The position numbers and the translations under genes are program-made. From the NCBI RefSeq assembly GCF_004025585.1, contig NZ_QTZO01000004.1, forward strand, positions 124,001 through 188,000: a stretch of 64,000 nt of DNA. The letters run 5' to 3'. The stretch is from Pseudodesulfovibrio sp. S3 (GTDB lineage Bacteria > Desulfobacterota > Desulfovibrionia > Desulfovibrionales > Desulfovibrionaceae). Positions 45,185 to 54,128 of this stretch are shown here, one piece after another. Within the stretch, counting starts at the first letter, position 1. Each line of letters begins with the position of its first letter. The notes under the pieces were generated by a model. That model ran no database searches and was not told the origin of the DNA. It worked only from the letters and a program-made list of their open reading frames with translations.

Positions 45185-46321
45185 ATGTGCCGTTTGTTTG
45201 CGCTCACAAGTCGTGACCCGGTGTCACCCATGCGCGCCATCGAGGCCCTCAATGTTATGAAGGAAGGGCATGATGGTTCAGGTGTAGGGTTGTTTCTCAG
45301 CGGTCTTGGCGGACCGTGGGAAGAAATGAAGGAAGATCCCATCCTGTCCGGTATCTTTACAGAGCCAGGACTTGCCAGGGTTTTCGACTATATGGCCAAG
45401 AAAGGATTCCGGTCCAAGTATTCTGTTATGTTCAAACCGGACAACGAGCCGCCGGTCGGAACTCCCAAACGGGGAACTTACGCCTCCATTTCCTATCAGA
45501 TTCCGAATGAGTGGAGGGGGAGGCCCCAGGAGCAGATCGATTCCGGCCTGGTTCAGATGCGTCTCGACCTTCGGGCCATGGGCGAGGCTGAGGGCGACAT
45601 CATGGTTTTTTCGTTCTGGCCGGACACCATCATGATCAAGGAAGTTGGCGACCCTTTGGCCATAGGCGAATATCTCCAACTCGATCGAAGTCCGTTGCAC
45701 GCCCGCCATATCCTGGCCCAGGGGCGGCAGAACACCAACTACGCGATCAATCTCTATGCCTGTCATCCCTTTTTCATCGAGGGTATTTCCACCATGACCA
45801 ATGGCGAGAATACCGCTTTCGTGCCCATCAAGGAATATCTCATGTCGCGTGGGGTCACCGGGTATCAGGGGTATCAGTCGGATTCAGAGGTTTTTACCCA
45901 TATCGCTCATTATTCCACCAAGAAGCTTGGCCTGGACATCAGTGCATACAAGCATGTGATCACGCCCATGAGCGATGACGAAATGGCCGATCACCCGGAT
46001 AGGGAATTGCTGTCCAATTTGAAGAAGGCATGTCGCAAGCTGATCATCGACGGTCCCAACTGTGTTATCGGCTGTCTGCCCGACGGTTCCATGTTCATGG
46101 TACAGGATCGCAAGAAGCTGCGGCCCGGCGTGGTCGGGGGTAATCCCGATCTCGGTATCTATGGATTCTCGTCCGAGATATGCGGACTGAACGCTGCTAT
46201 CCCCGATCGTGACAGGACCAAGGATTTTCAACCCATGCATCTCGATACGGCGATCGTCAGCCCAGATTGCCTGGAGGTTTCCCAATGCTCTCAGAAAGAC
46301 CCATTACACCTTCAACGTTAA
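45185..46321 (+). CDS. Glutamate synthase, glutamine amidotransferase subunit (archaeal-type)
   Basis: A 378-residue class II glutamine amidotransferase (Ntn hydrolase). The N-terminal nucleophile is Cys2 in MCRLFALTS after Met removal. A GHDGSGVGLFL loop follows. It is the ammonia-releasing part of a split glutamate synthase. The next gene starts 37 nt before this one ends. The operon order (GATase, FMN/Fe-S synthase, GXGXG-FAD fusion) is the same as I recall from Desulfovibrio. Confidence 0.88.
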   Translation: MCRLFALTSRDPVSPMRAIEALNVMKEGHDGSGVGLFLSGLGGPWEEMKEDPILSGIFTEPGLARVFDYMAKKGFRSKYSVMFKPDNEPPVGTPKRGTYASISYQIPNEWRGRPQEQIDSGLVQMRLDLRAMGEAEGDIMVFSFWPDTIMIKEVGDPLAIGEYLQLDRSPLHARHILAQGRQNTNYAINLYACHPFFIEGISTMTNGENTAFVPIKEYLMSRGVTGYQGYQSDSEVFTHIAHYSTKKLGLDISAYKHVITPMSDDEMADHPDRELLSNLKKACRKLIIDGPNCVIGCLPDGSMFMVQDRKKLRPGVVGGNPDLGIYGFSSEICGLNAAIPDRDRTKDFQPMHLDTAIVSPDCLEVSQCSQKDPLHLQR

Positions 46322-47919
46322 GCCGCAAGGACCTGCCCTGGCAGATCAAGTGGGATATCAACACCTGCACCAAGTGCGGGCGGTGTACCTCGGTCTGTCC
46401 GATCAACGCCATTGAACTCGGCGTGTTCCGCAAAAGGGATATCAAGGCCCCCATGGGATTGTCGGCCAAGCCGACCACGGAATTCTCCACCTATTACGGC
46501 ATCCGTCAGCGCACGGATCCGGCCTATGCCTGCATCGGCTGCTCCATGTGCAACATGGTCTGCCCCAACAACGCCATTGAACCGATACGGCAGTATGACT
46601 CCACCACGCTCCAGTTCCAGAACAACCGTGGCGGCCAGTCCCGGACGCGCGGCGGGCGCAGGAACAGTTCCGAGTCGTTGCTCGATCAGATCAAATTCAT
46701 CCGTATTTCCATGCTCACCGACCCGGCTCTGGATGCCGGCCGTCACGAGTTCGAGATGCGGACCCTGCTCGGTCGTGTGCTTTCACCCGAAGCCGAAATC
46801 AAGTGTTTCCGCGAAAACGGCTGGAAACCGCCGGTTCGTGAAATTTATCCGTTGGTTATCGGTGGTATGTCTTTCGGCGCTCTCTCCCCGAATATGTGGG
46901 AGGGCCTTCAGATGGGCGTGGCGTATCTCAATGAGGAAATGAACATGCCGGTGCGCGTTTGCACGGGTGAAGGCGGCTGTCCGCCGCGTCTGTTGCGCTC
47001 CCGCTTCCTCAAGTATGTCATTCTCCAGATCGCGTCCGGTTATTTTGGCTGGGACGAAATCATCCATGCCATCCCTGAGATGAAGGAAGACCCCTGTGCC
47101 ATCGAGATCAAATACGGTCAGGGTGCCAAGCCCGGTGATGGCGGCCTGCTCATGTGGTACAAGGTCAACAAGCTCATTGCCGCTATCCGGGGTGTGCCCA
47201 AAGGTGTGAGCCTGCCGAGCCCTCCCACGCATCAGACCCAGTATTCCATTGAGGAATCCGTTGCCAAGATGATTCAGTCCATGTCCATGGCCTGGGGATT
47301 CCGTGTGCCGGTGTATCCGAAGATCTCTGCATCCTCTACCTCTTTGGCGGTGCTCAACAACCTGGTGCGCAACCCCTATGCAGCCGGTCTGGCCATTGAC
47401 GGCGAAGACGGAGGCACTGGCGCGGCCTACAATGTGTCCATGAATCACATGGGTCATCCCATCGCTTCCAATCTGCGCGATTGTTACAAGGCGCTCTGCG
47501 TTGCCGGTGCTCAGAATGAAATTCCGCTCATCGCGGGCGGCGGTATCGGCAAGAACGGCAATCTGGCGGCCAATGCGGCGGCATTGATCATGCTCGGCGC
47601 TTCCACCGTACAGATCGGCAAATACGTCATGCAGGCCGGTGCAGGTTGTCTCGGTTCCGAAAAGGACCGTTGCAACGTGTGTAACATCGGTGTTTGTCCC
47701 AAGGGTATTACTTCCCAGGACCCAAGAGTGTATCGCCGCCTCGACCCGGAAAAGGTCGCTGAACGCGTGGTGGACTTCTACCTGAGCTTCGACACGGAAC
47801 TGCGGAAGGTGTTCGCACCGCTGGGACGCTCCACGTCCCTTCCCATCGGGATGTCCGACGGACTCGGCATCAGCGACAAGGACGCTGCCGAACGCCTTGA
47901 CATCAAGTACGTGATTTAA
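46285..47919 (+). CDS. Glutamate synthase, FMN/iron-sulfur central domain
   Basis: A 544-residue protein. Two [4Fe-4S] motifs sit at the N-terminus (CTKCGRCTSVCP; CIGCSMCNMVCP). The synthase barrel has IEIKYGQGAKPGDGGLL, GVSLPSPPTHQTQYSIEE, DGEDGGTGAAYNVSMNHMG and the 3Fe-4S motif CNVCNIGVCPKG. ATG at 46285 has GGAGG 8 nt upstream and is preferred to TTG at 46267. It converts 2-oxoglutarate and ammonia to glutamate. Confidence 0.92.
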   Translation: MLSERPITPSTLSRKDLPWQIKWDINTCTKCGRCTSVCPINAIELGVFRKRDIKAPMGLSAKPTTEFSTYYGIRQRTDPAYACIGCSMCNMVCPNNAIEPIRQYDSTTLQFQNNRGGQSRTRGGRRNSSESLLDQIKFIRISMLTDPALDAGRHEFEMRTLLGRVLSPEAEIKCFRENGWKPPVREIYPLVIGGMSFGALSPNMWEGLQMGVAYLNEEMNMPVRVCTGEGGCPPRLLRSRFLKYVILQIASGYFGWDEIIHAIPEMKEDPCAIEIKYGQGAKPGDGGLLMWYKVNKLIAAIRGVPKGVSLPSPPTHQTQYSIEESVAKMIQSMSMAWGFRVPVYPKISASSTSLAVLNNLVRNPYAAGLAIDGEDGGTGAAYNVSMNHMGHPIASNLRDCYKALCVAGAQNEIPLIAGGGIGKNGNLAANAAALIMLGASTVQIGKYVMQAGAGCLGSEKDRCNVCNIGVCPKGITSQDPRVYRRLDPEKVAERVVDFYLSFDTELRKVFAPLGRSTSLPIGMSDGLGISDKDAAERLDIKYVI

Positions 47920-47949
47920 CCGAAGTTTCAGGATATATCGGAGTATACA

Positions 47950-50280
47950 ATGGCTAAGAAAATACAGCGTATAGACGGGCATGACAATGGTGTCCGGATA
48001 GAATCCCGCATCCTGGAAGAGCGTATTCAAACCGCAGTTCGCCAGGGCGGACGCAGGTTTGAGGTTGACGCCATGGGCCAACACGGCATCGGCGGCAGGC
48101 TCTGGATTTCCAAGGAAGAGCCGATCTTTGTGTCAATCACGGGGTCGCCAGGGCAGCGCATAGGTTCCAAGGGGTTCCCCGGAACCACCATAGAGGTGTG
48201 CGGTCCGGCGTCTGATGACGTGGGTTGGCTGAATGCCGGTGCTGAAATCATCGTCCATGGCAACGTGTCCAACGGCGCGTGCAATGCCATGGCGCAGGGC
48301 AAGGTCTTTGTTGCGGGCAACACCGGTTCCCGTTGCATGACCATGACCAAGACCAACCCTCGTTTTGAAGCTCCCGAACTATGGGTGCTCGGTTCCGTGG
48401 GAGACTACTTCGCCGAATTCATGGCCGGTGGTACGGCAGTGATTTGCGGTCACGAGGCCCAGAGTCCCAAGAATGTCCTTGGCTATCGTCCCTGTGTGGG
48501 CATGGTCGGTGGTCGGATCTTTGTGCGCGGTTCCATTGATGGCTATTCCCAGTCAGACGCCGTGATGGAACCCATTGACGACGAGAGCTGGACCTGGTTG
48601 ACGGACAATCTCTCGGAATTCCTAAATAAAATTAAACGAACCCGGCTGCTTAAACGGCTTACCAAGCGCGAGGAATGGCAGTTGATTCGGGCCAAGACCC
48701 CTTTTGAGAAAAAGGGCAGGGTTCGTCGCTCCATGGCCGATTTTCGGGTCAATGTATGGGATTCGGAGTTGGGCCGTGGCGGTATGATAGGTGATTTGAC
48801 CGATCTGGACCGTTCGCCCATTCCGCTCATCGTACACGGTGACCTGCGTCGTCGGGTTCCCGTCTGGGAAAACCGCAAGTACATGGCTCCGTGTCAGTCC
48901 AGTTGCCCTACGGGTATGCCTGTGCAGAAACGGTGGCAGTTGGTTCGCGACGGACTGGTGGACGAGGCCGTTGATCTGGCCCTTGCGTACACACCGTTCC
49001 CGGCTACGGTTTGCGGTTATCTCTGTCCCAATCTGTGCATGGAAGGGTGTACCCGATCCACGCAGCAGGGCATGGCAGCAGTGGACATCACCAAGCTCGG
49101 TCGTGAAGGGCACAAGTCCAAGGAGCCGAAGTTGCCGGCATTGTCGGGCAAGCGGGTGGCTGTCATCGGTGGCGGTCCCGCCGGTATATCCGTGGCGTGG
49201 CAGATCCGCATGAAGGGCCATGAGGCCGTCGTTTTTGATATGGCCAAGACATTGGGAGGCAAGATTGCCTCGGCCATTCCCTACAGCCGTGTGCCCAAGG
49301 AAGTGGTTGAAGCGGAAGTGGCGCGCGCTGCCAAGGTGTTGCCGCATGTGCATCTGCAACAGGAGCTCAAGACCAAGGAATTCGAGGCCTTGAAGTCGGA
49401 ATACGATTACGTGGTCCTGGCGATAGGCGCGCAGAAACCGCGCATGATCCCGGTGCCGGGTCATGAGCGCATCATCCCTGCCCTGACTTTCCTTCAGGAA
49501 GTGAAGAAGGGCACGATGACAGCAGGCAAGCGGGTGGTCATCATCGGCGCCGGAAACGTGGGCTGTGATGTGGCCACGGTGGCCGCAACCGTGGGTGCCG
49601 AGGACATCACTCTCATCGATATCCAGGAACCGGCCTCCTTCGGCAAGGAACGCAAGGAAGCAGAGGCTGCCGGGGCGCGTTTCAAGTGGCCCTGTTTCAC
49701 CAAGGAGATTACGGACGAAGGCGTACTGCTGCAAAGCGGCGAGTTGCTTGAAGCCGATACGGTCATCATGTCCATCGGCGATCAGCCTGACGTGGATTTC
49801 CTGCCGGATGACATTGCCCTGGACCGCGGACATGTGGTGGTCAACGACGACTACCAGACCACGGATTCCAAGGTGTTCGCCATCGGTGACCTTGTCCGTC
49901 CGGGCCTGCTGACACATGCCATCGGTCATGGTCGCCGTGCTGCCGAGGTCATTGACGATCTCTTCAACAACCGACGTCCCCAGAGCGACACCCGTTCGAT
50001 GATCGATTATACCCGCATGACCCTGGAGTACTTTGACCCCCGAGTCATCGAATTCAGCGACATGAACCATTGCGGTTCCGAGTGTTCAAGCTGTGGCTCT
50101 TGCCGTGACTGTTATATCTGCGACACCGTGTGTCCGCAGAATGCCATCATTCGTAATGAGTTGCCTGACGGCGGATTCGAGCGCGTGGTGGACCCGGAAA
50201 AGTGCATTGCCTGCGGGTTTTGCGCCGACTCCTGTCCCTGCGGTATATGGGACATGAAAGACCCGGCTCCCATGGAATAG
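47950..50280 (+). CDS. Glutamate synthase GXGXG domain fused to FAD oxidoreductase and ferredoxin
   Basis: A 776-residue fusion. Residues about 20-230 are the GXGXG beta-helix (SNGACNAMAQGKVFVAGNTGSRC). From about 310 the GltD-like part follows: a Cys-rich Fer4_20 segment (CQSSCPTGMPVQKR ... CGYLCPNLCMEGCTR), an FAD site (VAVIGGGPAGIS) and an NAD(P) site (VVIIGAGNVGCDVA). Two 4Fe-4S motifs end the protein (CYICDTVCPQNA; CIACGFCADSCPCG). It would feed electrons to the synthase subunit. GGAG precedes the ATG. Confidence 0.9.
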   Translation: MAKKIQRIDGHDNGVRIESRILEERIQTAVRQGGRRFEVDAMGQHGIGGRLWISKEEPIFVSITGSPGQRIGSKGFPGTTIEVCGPASDDVGWLNAGAEIIVHGNVSNGACNAMAQGKVFVAGNTGSRCMTMTKTNPRFEAPELWVLGSVGDYFAEFMAGGTAVICGHEAQSPKNVLGYRPCVGMVGGRIFVRGSIDGYSQSDAVMEPIDDESWTWLTDNLSEFLNKIKRTRLLKRLTKREEWQLIRAKTPFEKKGRVRRSMADFRVNVWDSELGRGGMIGDLTDLDRSPIPLIVHGDLRRRVPVWENRKYMAPCQSSCPTGMPVQKRWQLVRDGLVDEAVDLALAYTPFPATVCGYLCPNLCMEGCTRSTQQGMAAVDITKLGREGHKSKEPKLPALSGKRVAVIGGGPAGISVAWQIRMKGHEAVVFDMAKTLGGKIASAIPYSRVPKEVVEAEVARAAKVLPHVHLQQELKTKEFEALKSEYDYVVLAIGAQKPRMIPVPGHERIIPALTFLQEVKKGTMTAGKRVVIIGAGNVGCDVATVAATVGAEDITLIDIQEPASFGKERKEAEAAGARFKWPCFTKEITDEGVLLQSGELLEADTVIMSIGDQPDVDFLPDDIALDRGHVVVNDDYQTTDSKVFAIGDLVRPGLLTHAIGHGRRAAEVIDDLFNNRRPQSDTRSMIDYTRMTLEYFDPRVIEFSDMNHCGSECSSCGSCRDCYICDTVCPQNAIIRNELPDGGFERVVDPEKCIACGFCADSCPCGIWDMKDPAPME

Positions 50281-50301
50281 AGCCTGGCTGCTTAATGAAA
50301 T

Positions 50302-50337
50302 AATAAAGGCGGCGAGATTAATCTCGCCGCCTTTATT
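50302..50337. terminator. Bidirectional terminator (perfect 18-bp palindrome)
   Basis: AATAAAGGCGGCGAGATT (50302-50319) is followed directly by its complement (50320-50337). It lies between the convergent glutamate synthase and DUF922 genes and would end both transcripts. Confidence 0.9.
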
Positions 50338-50357
50338 ATTTGGGTTTTGAACCGTGA

Positions 50358-50927
50358 TCAGGGATATCTGCCCCGGTTGCGTTCCTGCTTGAGGCCGTGT
50401 TCCGTGAGTTTGTCGTAATCCACCTGATCCTGCTTCATTTTATCCATGATGGTTTTGATACGGTTTTTGATCATGCCCTTGTAGTTGATACAGTCGCCTG
50501 CACCCAGAGCTTTGAGCGTGTCGTCAAGTTTATGGGCGGCCTTGGTGGATATCTCGCCGTGAACGAGTTCGTGTTCTTCCAATTGGCCGTAGAATTTCTT
50601 CCACCAGGTGCGTGTCTTGTAATCCACGCTGTGGGCCAGTTTGGGATAAAGGTAGGTCAGGTGCAGGTAGATGATCGCATCCTTGATCTGGCATTGCGAA
50701 CCGCGCTGCTGTACTTTGTATTTGGTCTGAATCTGCGTTCTTGTGTGGGCCTGGTAGGTCTCAGTTCCCTTGTTCAAAGGGGATTGATTCTTCAGATTGT
50801 TATAGATCGTGCTGATATCGGTCCCCTCCACGGTGTAATACTCCGTACTCACGGTCAGGACCACATCGGCCAGGGCCGGGGTGGCGAGAAAGAGAATGAC
50901 TAGGTACGAGAGGAGAAAGCGTTTCAT
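50358..50927 (-). CDS. DUF922-type secreted putative Zn-protease
   Basis: A 189-residue protein with a signal peptide (cleavage after ATPALA, residue 20) and an HELVH metalloprotease-like motif at 119-123, followed by GE. This is the DUF922 layout; the activity of the family is not established. Start 50927 is chosen because the hydrophobic signal begins there. The MsbA-like gene ends 14 nt upstream, so they share an operon. Confidence 0.8.
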   Translation of the reverse strand: MKRFLLSYLVILFLATPALADVVLTVSTEYYTVEGTDISTIYNNLKNQSPLNKGTETYQAHTRTQIQTKYKVQQRGSQCQIKDAIIYLHLTYLYPKLAHSVDYKTRTWWKKFYGQLEEHELVHGEISTKAAHKLDDTLKALGAGDCINYKGMIKNRIKTIMDKMKQDQVDYDKLTEHGLKQERNRGRYP

Positions 50928-50941
50928 GGTTCCGTGTGGGG

Positions 50942-52717
50942 TTAGTCTCCTGAAGAGCACTGGTTGTCGAATTGCATCTGGTAGAGCCTGTCGTACAGCG
51001 GGCAGGTCTCAAGCAGTTCTTCATGTTTGCCGGTGGCGATTATGCGGCCTTTTTCCATGACGACGATAACATCGGCGGACAGAATGGTCGAGAGCCTGTG
51101 AGCGATGACGATGGAAGTACGGCCCTGCATGAGGTTGTCGAGAGCCTTTTGGACCACCCGTTCTGACTCGGTATCCAGGGCGCTGGTGGCCTCATCGAGG
51201 ATGAGGAGCGACGGGTTCTTCATGATGGCGCGTGCAATGGTCAACCGTTGCTTCTGTCCGCCGGATATCTTCACGCCGCCTTCGCCGACCAGGGTGTTGT
51301 AGCCGTTGGGCATGGCCTCAATGAACTCGTGAGCGTAAGCCCCTTCGGCAGCTTTAATCACTGCATCCATTTTGTACTCACCCTGGGCATACGCGATATT
51401 TTCGGTGATGGAGACGTTGAACAGGAATGTGTCCTGCGAGACCAGACCTAGATGGATTCGCAGGCTGTCCAGGGTGTAGTCTTCAAGCGCGGTGCCGTTG
51501 AGGGTGATGGTGCCTTCCTGGGCCTGGTAGAAGCGGGGGAGGAGGTTGACCAGAGTTGTCTTGCCGGAACCGCTGGGGCCGACAACGGCCACGCGCTGTC
51601 CAGCCTTGATGGACAGCGAGACTCCGTTTACGGCAGGGGTCGTGCAATTGGGGTAGGTGAAGCGGACGTCCTTGAAGGATAATTCTTTCAGGTTGCCATC
51701 AAAAGCGGTGCTGCCGCTCTGTTCAGTCTGGATATTCGGTGAGTCGAGGATGTCAAAGACACGTTCGGCCCCGGCCAGGCCGCCCTGGATTTGATTGTTG
51801 GCAGCGTTGAGCTTCTTGATCGGTTCGTAGAGTTGAACCACGCAGAGCGAGAATGCCATCAGGTCTCCGGGAGTCATGACGCCTTCAATGACCTGCATGC
51901 CGCCGACCCACAGGACCGCTGCGCCGGCAAAGGCGGAAATGATGTCCATGACGCGCGAGGAGCCTTCATTATAAAGCATCTGGCGCACGAGGAGTTGAGT
52001 CAGGCTGTTGTTTTCCTTGTTGAATTTGAGGTTTTCAAGGAGTTCGTTGGCAAAGGCCTTGATGACCTTGATGCCTGAAAAGCTTTCTTCGAGGACCACG
52101 TTGACGCCCGAGAGTTCGGCTTGCATCTTGCGGCCGTATTTCCTGATCTTCTGCCCGAAATAGATAAAGGGATAGATGGCGATGGGCATGATCAAAAGGC
52201 TCCAGAAAGCCAGGTACGCATCAAGGTAAATGGTGGTGCCTATCAGGGCAACAAGGGTAAAAACCTGTCGGATGAACATGATTATGCTTGGCAGACAGGT
52301 ACGCACGGCCGTGACGTCGGAGACGATCCTGCTCATGAGCATGCCGATTTCGCTCTCGGCGAAGTAGGGCATGGGGAGGCGGAGGATTTTCTTGAAAAGG
52401 TCACTTCGCAGATCCCGGAGGACCAGGACGCCGGTGGCGTTCATCACATAGACCTGCCCGAGCATCAGGATGCATTTGAGGATATAGAGAGCAACGAATC
52501 CCAAGATGCAGAATTTCAGCATGTCGATGTCTTTTGCTATCAGGACATCATCGGTAACGTATTTTCCAAGCCAAGCCAAAGCCGGGGGGATGGGAGCATA
52601 GAGAAGCATGGCAATGACAGCCAGGACAACGCGTACCTTGTACTTGGCAAAGTAGCCGATGCTGCGTTTGAGCAGGTAGCGATTTGAAAATGAATGTAGT
52701 TTGGTATTGTGGGCCAA
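50942..52717 (-). CDS. MsbA-like ABC exporter (lipid/multidrug)
   Basis: A 591-residue half-transporter with six transmembrane segments (residues about 25-320) and an ABC domain: Walker A GPSGSGKTT, KISGGQKQRLTIARAI signature, Walker B LLILDEATSALD and switch His in VIAHRLST. The start is TTG at 52717, with AGGAG 6 nt upstream. Homodimers of this layout export lipid A or other amphipathic molecules; substrate not readable from sequence. Confidence 0.9.
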   Translation of the reverse strand: MAHNTKLHSFSNRYLLKRSIGYFAKYKVRVVLAVIAMLLYAPIPPALAWLGKYVTDDVLIAKDIDMLKFCILGFVALYILKCILMLGQVYVMNATGVLVLRDLRSDLFKKILRLPMPYFAESEIGMLMSRIVSDVTAVRTCLPSIIMFIRQVFTLVALIGTTIYLDAYLAFWSLLIMPIAIYPFIYFGQKIRKYGRKMQAELSGVNVVLEESFSGIKVIKAFANELLENLKFNKENNSLTQLLVRQMLYNEGSSRVMDIISAFAGAAVLWVGGMQVIEGVMTPGDLMAFSLCVVQLYEPIKKLNAANNQIQGGLAGAERVFDILDSPNIQTEQSGSTAFDGNLKELSFKDVRFTYPNCTTPAVNGVSLSIKAGQRVAVVGPSGSGKTTLVNLLPRFYQAQEGTITLNGTALEDYTLDSLRIHLGLVSQDTFLFNVSITENIAYAQGEYKMDAVIKAAEGAYAHEFIEAMPNGYNTLVGEGGVKISGGQKQRLTIARAIMKNPSLLILDEATSALDTESERVVQKALDNLMQGRTSIVIAHRLSTILSADVIVVMEKGRIIATGKHEELLETCPLYDRLYQMQFDNQCSSGD

Positions 52718-52977
52718 AAGAACTCCTGAATGTCCTGTTTTTCGGAATCAAAGGTTTATCGTGCCTTCCTCAAATAAGGTGTTGGGAGGCCATAGTAAAG
52801 GAAAATACGGACTGAATTGCAGTATTTTAAAAATAATATCAAATATTACAGAATGTTGATGCGTCGCGTTGAAAGGGGGGGCTTAAGCTGAAAGGAATGT
52901 TTCCGCTTCATCTCTTTGTAAGAATCCAAGTCTTATAACCGACATCATGCCGTGATGAGACGCCGGACCAAACTGAA

Positions 52978-53010
52978 AAAGGACTGCCTTCAGGATTTGG
53001 GCAGTCCTTT
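52978..53010 (-). terminator. Intrinsic terminator downstream of the tRNA-Leu fragment
   Basis: AAAGGACTGCC (52978-52988) pairs with GGCAGTCCTTT (53000-53010) over 11 bp with an 11-nt loop; leftward it is followed by TTTTT. It is just downstream (leftward) of the tRNA-Leu remnant, so it looks like the original tRNA terminator. Confidence 0.7.
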
Positions 53011-53016
53011 AATTTA

Positions 53017-53073
53017 TGGTACCTGGGACGAGATTTGAACTCGTACGCCCCGGAGGGCAAGGGATTTTAAGTC
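53017..53073 (-). pseudogene. tRNA-Leu 3' fragment (tRNA remnant, probable att site)
   Basis: Read leftward, the sequence from GACTTAAAATC through CGAGTTCAAATCTCG to CCCAGGTACCA is the anticodon-loop, variable arm, T-arm and CCA of a tRNA-Leu(UAA). There is no 5' half; the upstream side reads AATGA instead of an anticodon-stem partner. Its 3' part differs from the intact tRNA-Leu at 53988-54077, so it is not a simple copy of it. This is the pattern left by element integration at a tRNA. Confidence 0.8.
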
Positions 53074-53333
53074 TCATTGTCAAACAACTTATCCAATTAT
53101 TACAGATATTATCTCATAATTCATGCGTTGCTGAGTGTTGCCCACGTGACAATGTGTGTGACTTGGTGTTCAGGGAAGATTTTTAAATGATTAAATCTAC
53201 TTCGTCATTTTGGCGGTAGTTGTTCTTGTCTTTGATTTAGACTAGTAAATATTCGGTGAGAAGGAAGTTGGGGCAAAATTTTCATTGACAGTGTACCAAA
53301 GATTAGTACATTTGAACTAGACGAGGTTCTGAA
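53074..53333. other. AT-rich gap before the toxin-antitoxin pair
   Basis: 260 nt between the tRNA fragment and the RelE gene. Apart from the promoter and palindrome near 53285-53310 no gene or remnant of an integrase was seen. Confidence 0.5.
53285..53313 (+). promoter_or_regulatory. Promoter with palindromic operator for the toxin-antitoxin pair
   Basis: A consensus TTGACA -35 (53285-53290) is followed at 17 nt by a weak -10 (ACATTT, 53308-53313). Between and over them lies TGTAC-N9-GTACA (53292-53310). A repeat in this place fits autorepression by the Xre antitoxin. Confidence 0.5.
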
Positions 53334-53612
53334 ATGGCTTGGAAAGTTGCCATTCCAAAAAAAACAGTTAAACAAATTGGCCAATTACCGCAACGGGTTC
53401 AAAAAACACTCACATTACTGGTTACCGAAATTGAAAATGGAGGTCCAATAAGAGGGAATTGGCCCAATTATGGCAAGTTGACGAGGTATACCCATCATTG
53501 CCATTTGAAAAAAGGTAATCCGACCTATGTCGCTGTTTGGCGAGAGGTCGAAGGCGAGATTAAATTGGTGGAGGTGACATATGCAGGCACGCACGAGAAA
53601 GCCCCGTACTGA
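53334..53612 (+). CDS. RelE/HigB-like toxin
   Basis: A 92-residue basic protein with the RelE/ParE layout (helical N-terminus; GNWPNYGKLTRYTHHCHLKKGNPTYVAVWR; a short C-terminal strand ending HEKAPY). Such toxins are mRNA-cleaving or gyrase-acting proteins; the catalytic type is not clear here. GAGG precedes the ATG. It overlaps the antitoxin gene by 32 nt, with toxin first as in higBA. Confidence 0.78.
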   Translation: MAWKVAIPKKTVKQIGQLPQRVQKTLTLLVTEIENGGPIRGNWPNYGKLTRYTHHCHLKKGNPTYVAVWREVEGEIKLVEVTYAGTHEKAPY

Positions 53613-53919
53613 CGACACGTTGTTCTACGTTTCTTGTCCCCCTAGTAAGGTTAAGCAGGCAAGAGATTTCCTGAAGCAGATTGGTTGCCAGGTGAATGAT
53701 GATGTCGATGCGAAGGAAGTCTTCCCTGATCGCGCCCCTGGTACTCTTTTGGCTGGCGCTAGGTATCGTGAAGATATTACCCAGGTTCAGTTGTCTGAGG
53801 AGTCCGGCATTCCGAGGCGTCATATTTCCGAGATGGAGAATGGAAAGCGTCCGATTGGCAAGAGTAATGCCAAGAAGCTCGCCGGTGTCCTGAATATTGA
53901 TTACAGGATTCTTCTGTAG
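53581..53919 (+). CDS. Xre-family antitoxin
   Basis: A 112-residue protein whose C-terminal half is an HTH_3/Xre domain (DITQVQLSEESGIPRRHISEMENGKRPIGKSNAKKLAGVLNI). The N-terminal 50 residues are a distinct domain, probably the toxin-binding part. GGAGG is 6 nt upstream of the ATG, within the toxin gene. It probably neutralises the RelE-like protein and represses the shared promoter. Confidence 0.8.
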   Translation: MQARTRKPRTDDTLFYVSCPPSKVKQARDFLKQIGCQVNDDVDAKEVFPDRAPGTLLAGARYREDITQVQLSEESGIPRRHISEMENGKRPIGKSNAKKLAGVLNIDYRILL

Positions 53920-53946
53920 ATTTAGCTTCTTGTGTTAAGAAGACTT

Positions 53947-53981
53947 AACCCGTCCCACCTTGTTGGTAGGACGGGTTTTTT
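53947..53981 (+). terminator. Intrinsic terminator after the toxin-antitoxin pair
   Basis: AACCCGTCC (53947-53955) pairs with GGACGGGTT (53969-53977) and is followed by a T run to 53981. It ends the rightward toxin-antitoxin transcript just before the intact tRNA-Leu. Confidence 0.8.
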
Positions 53982-53987
53982 AGGCGA

Positions 53988-54077
53988 TGGTACCGGGAGC
54001 GGGAATCGAACCCGCACGATCATCAATGATCTCCAGATTTTAAGTCTGGTGTGTCTACCAAGTTCCACCATCCCGGC
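53988..54077 (-). tRNA. tRNA-Leu (anticodon TAA)
   Basis: A 90-nt gene including CCA. Read leftward it begins GCCGGGATGG and ends TCCCGGTACCA, so the acceptor stem pairs over 7 bp with one G-T at the first pair. The anticodon loop CTTAAAA sits on the stem CCAGA/TCTGG, giving TAA. A long variable arm (class II) is present, and the T-loop is TTCGATT. Confidence 0.96.
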
Positions 54078-54128
54078 TTGAGGTGTGTTTCAGTATCCCG
54101 CAAATTGGCGGGGAGTCAATGGTTTTGG

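Noticed and set aside
53074-53333. Integrase remnant beside the tRNA fragment
   Set aside because: No frame with integrase motifs was seen on either strand in this gap.
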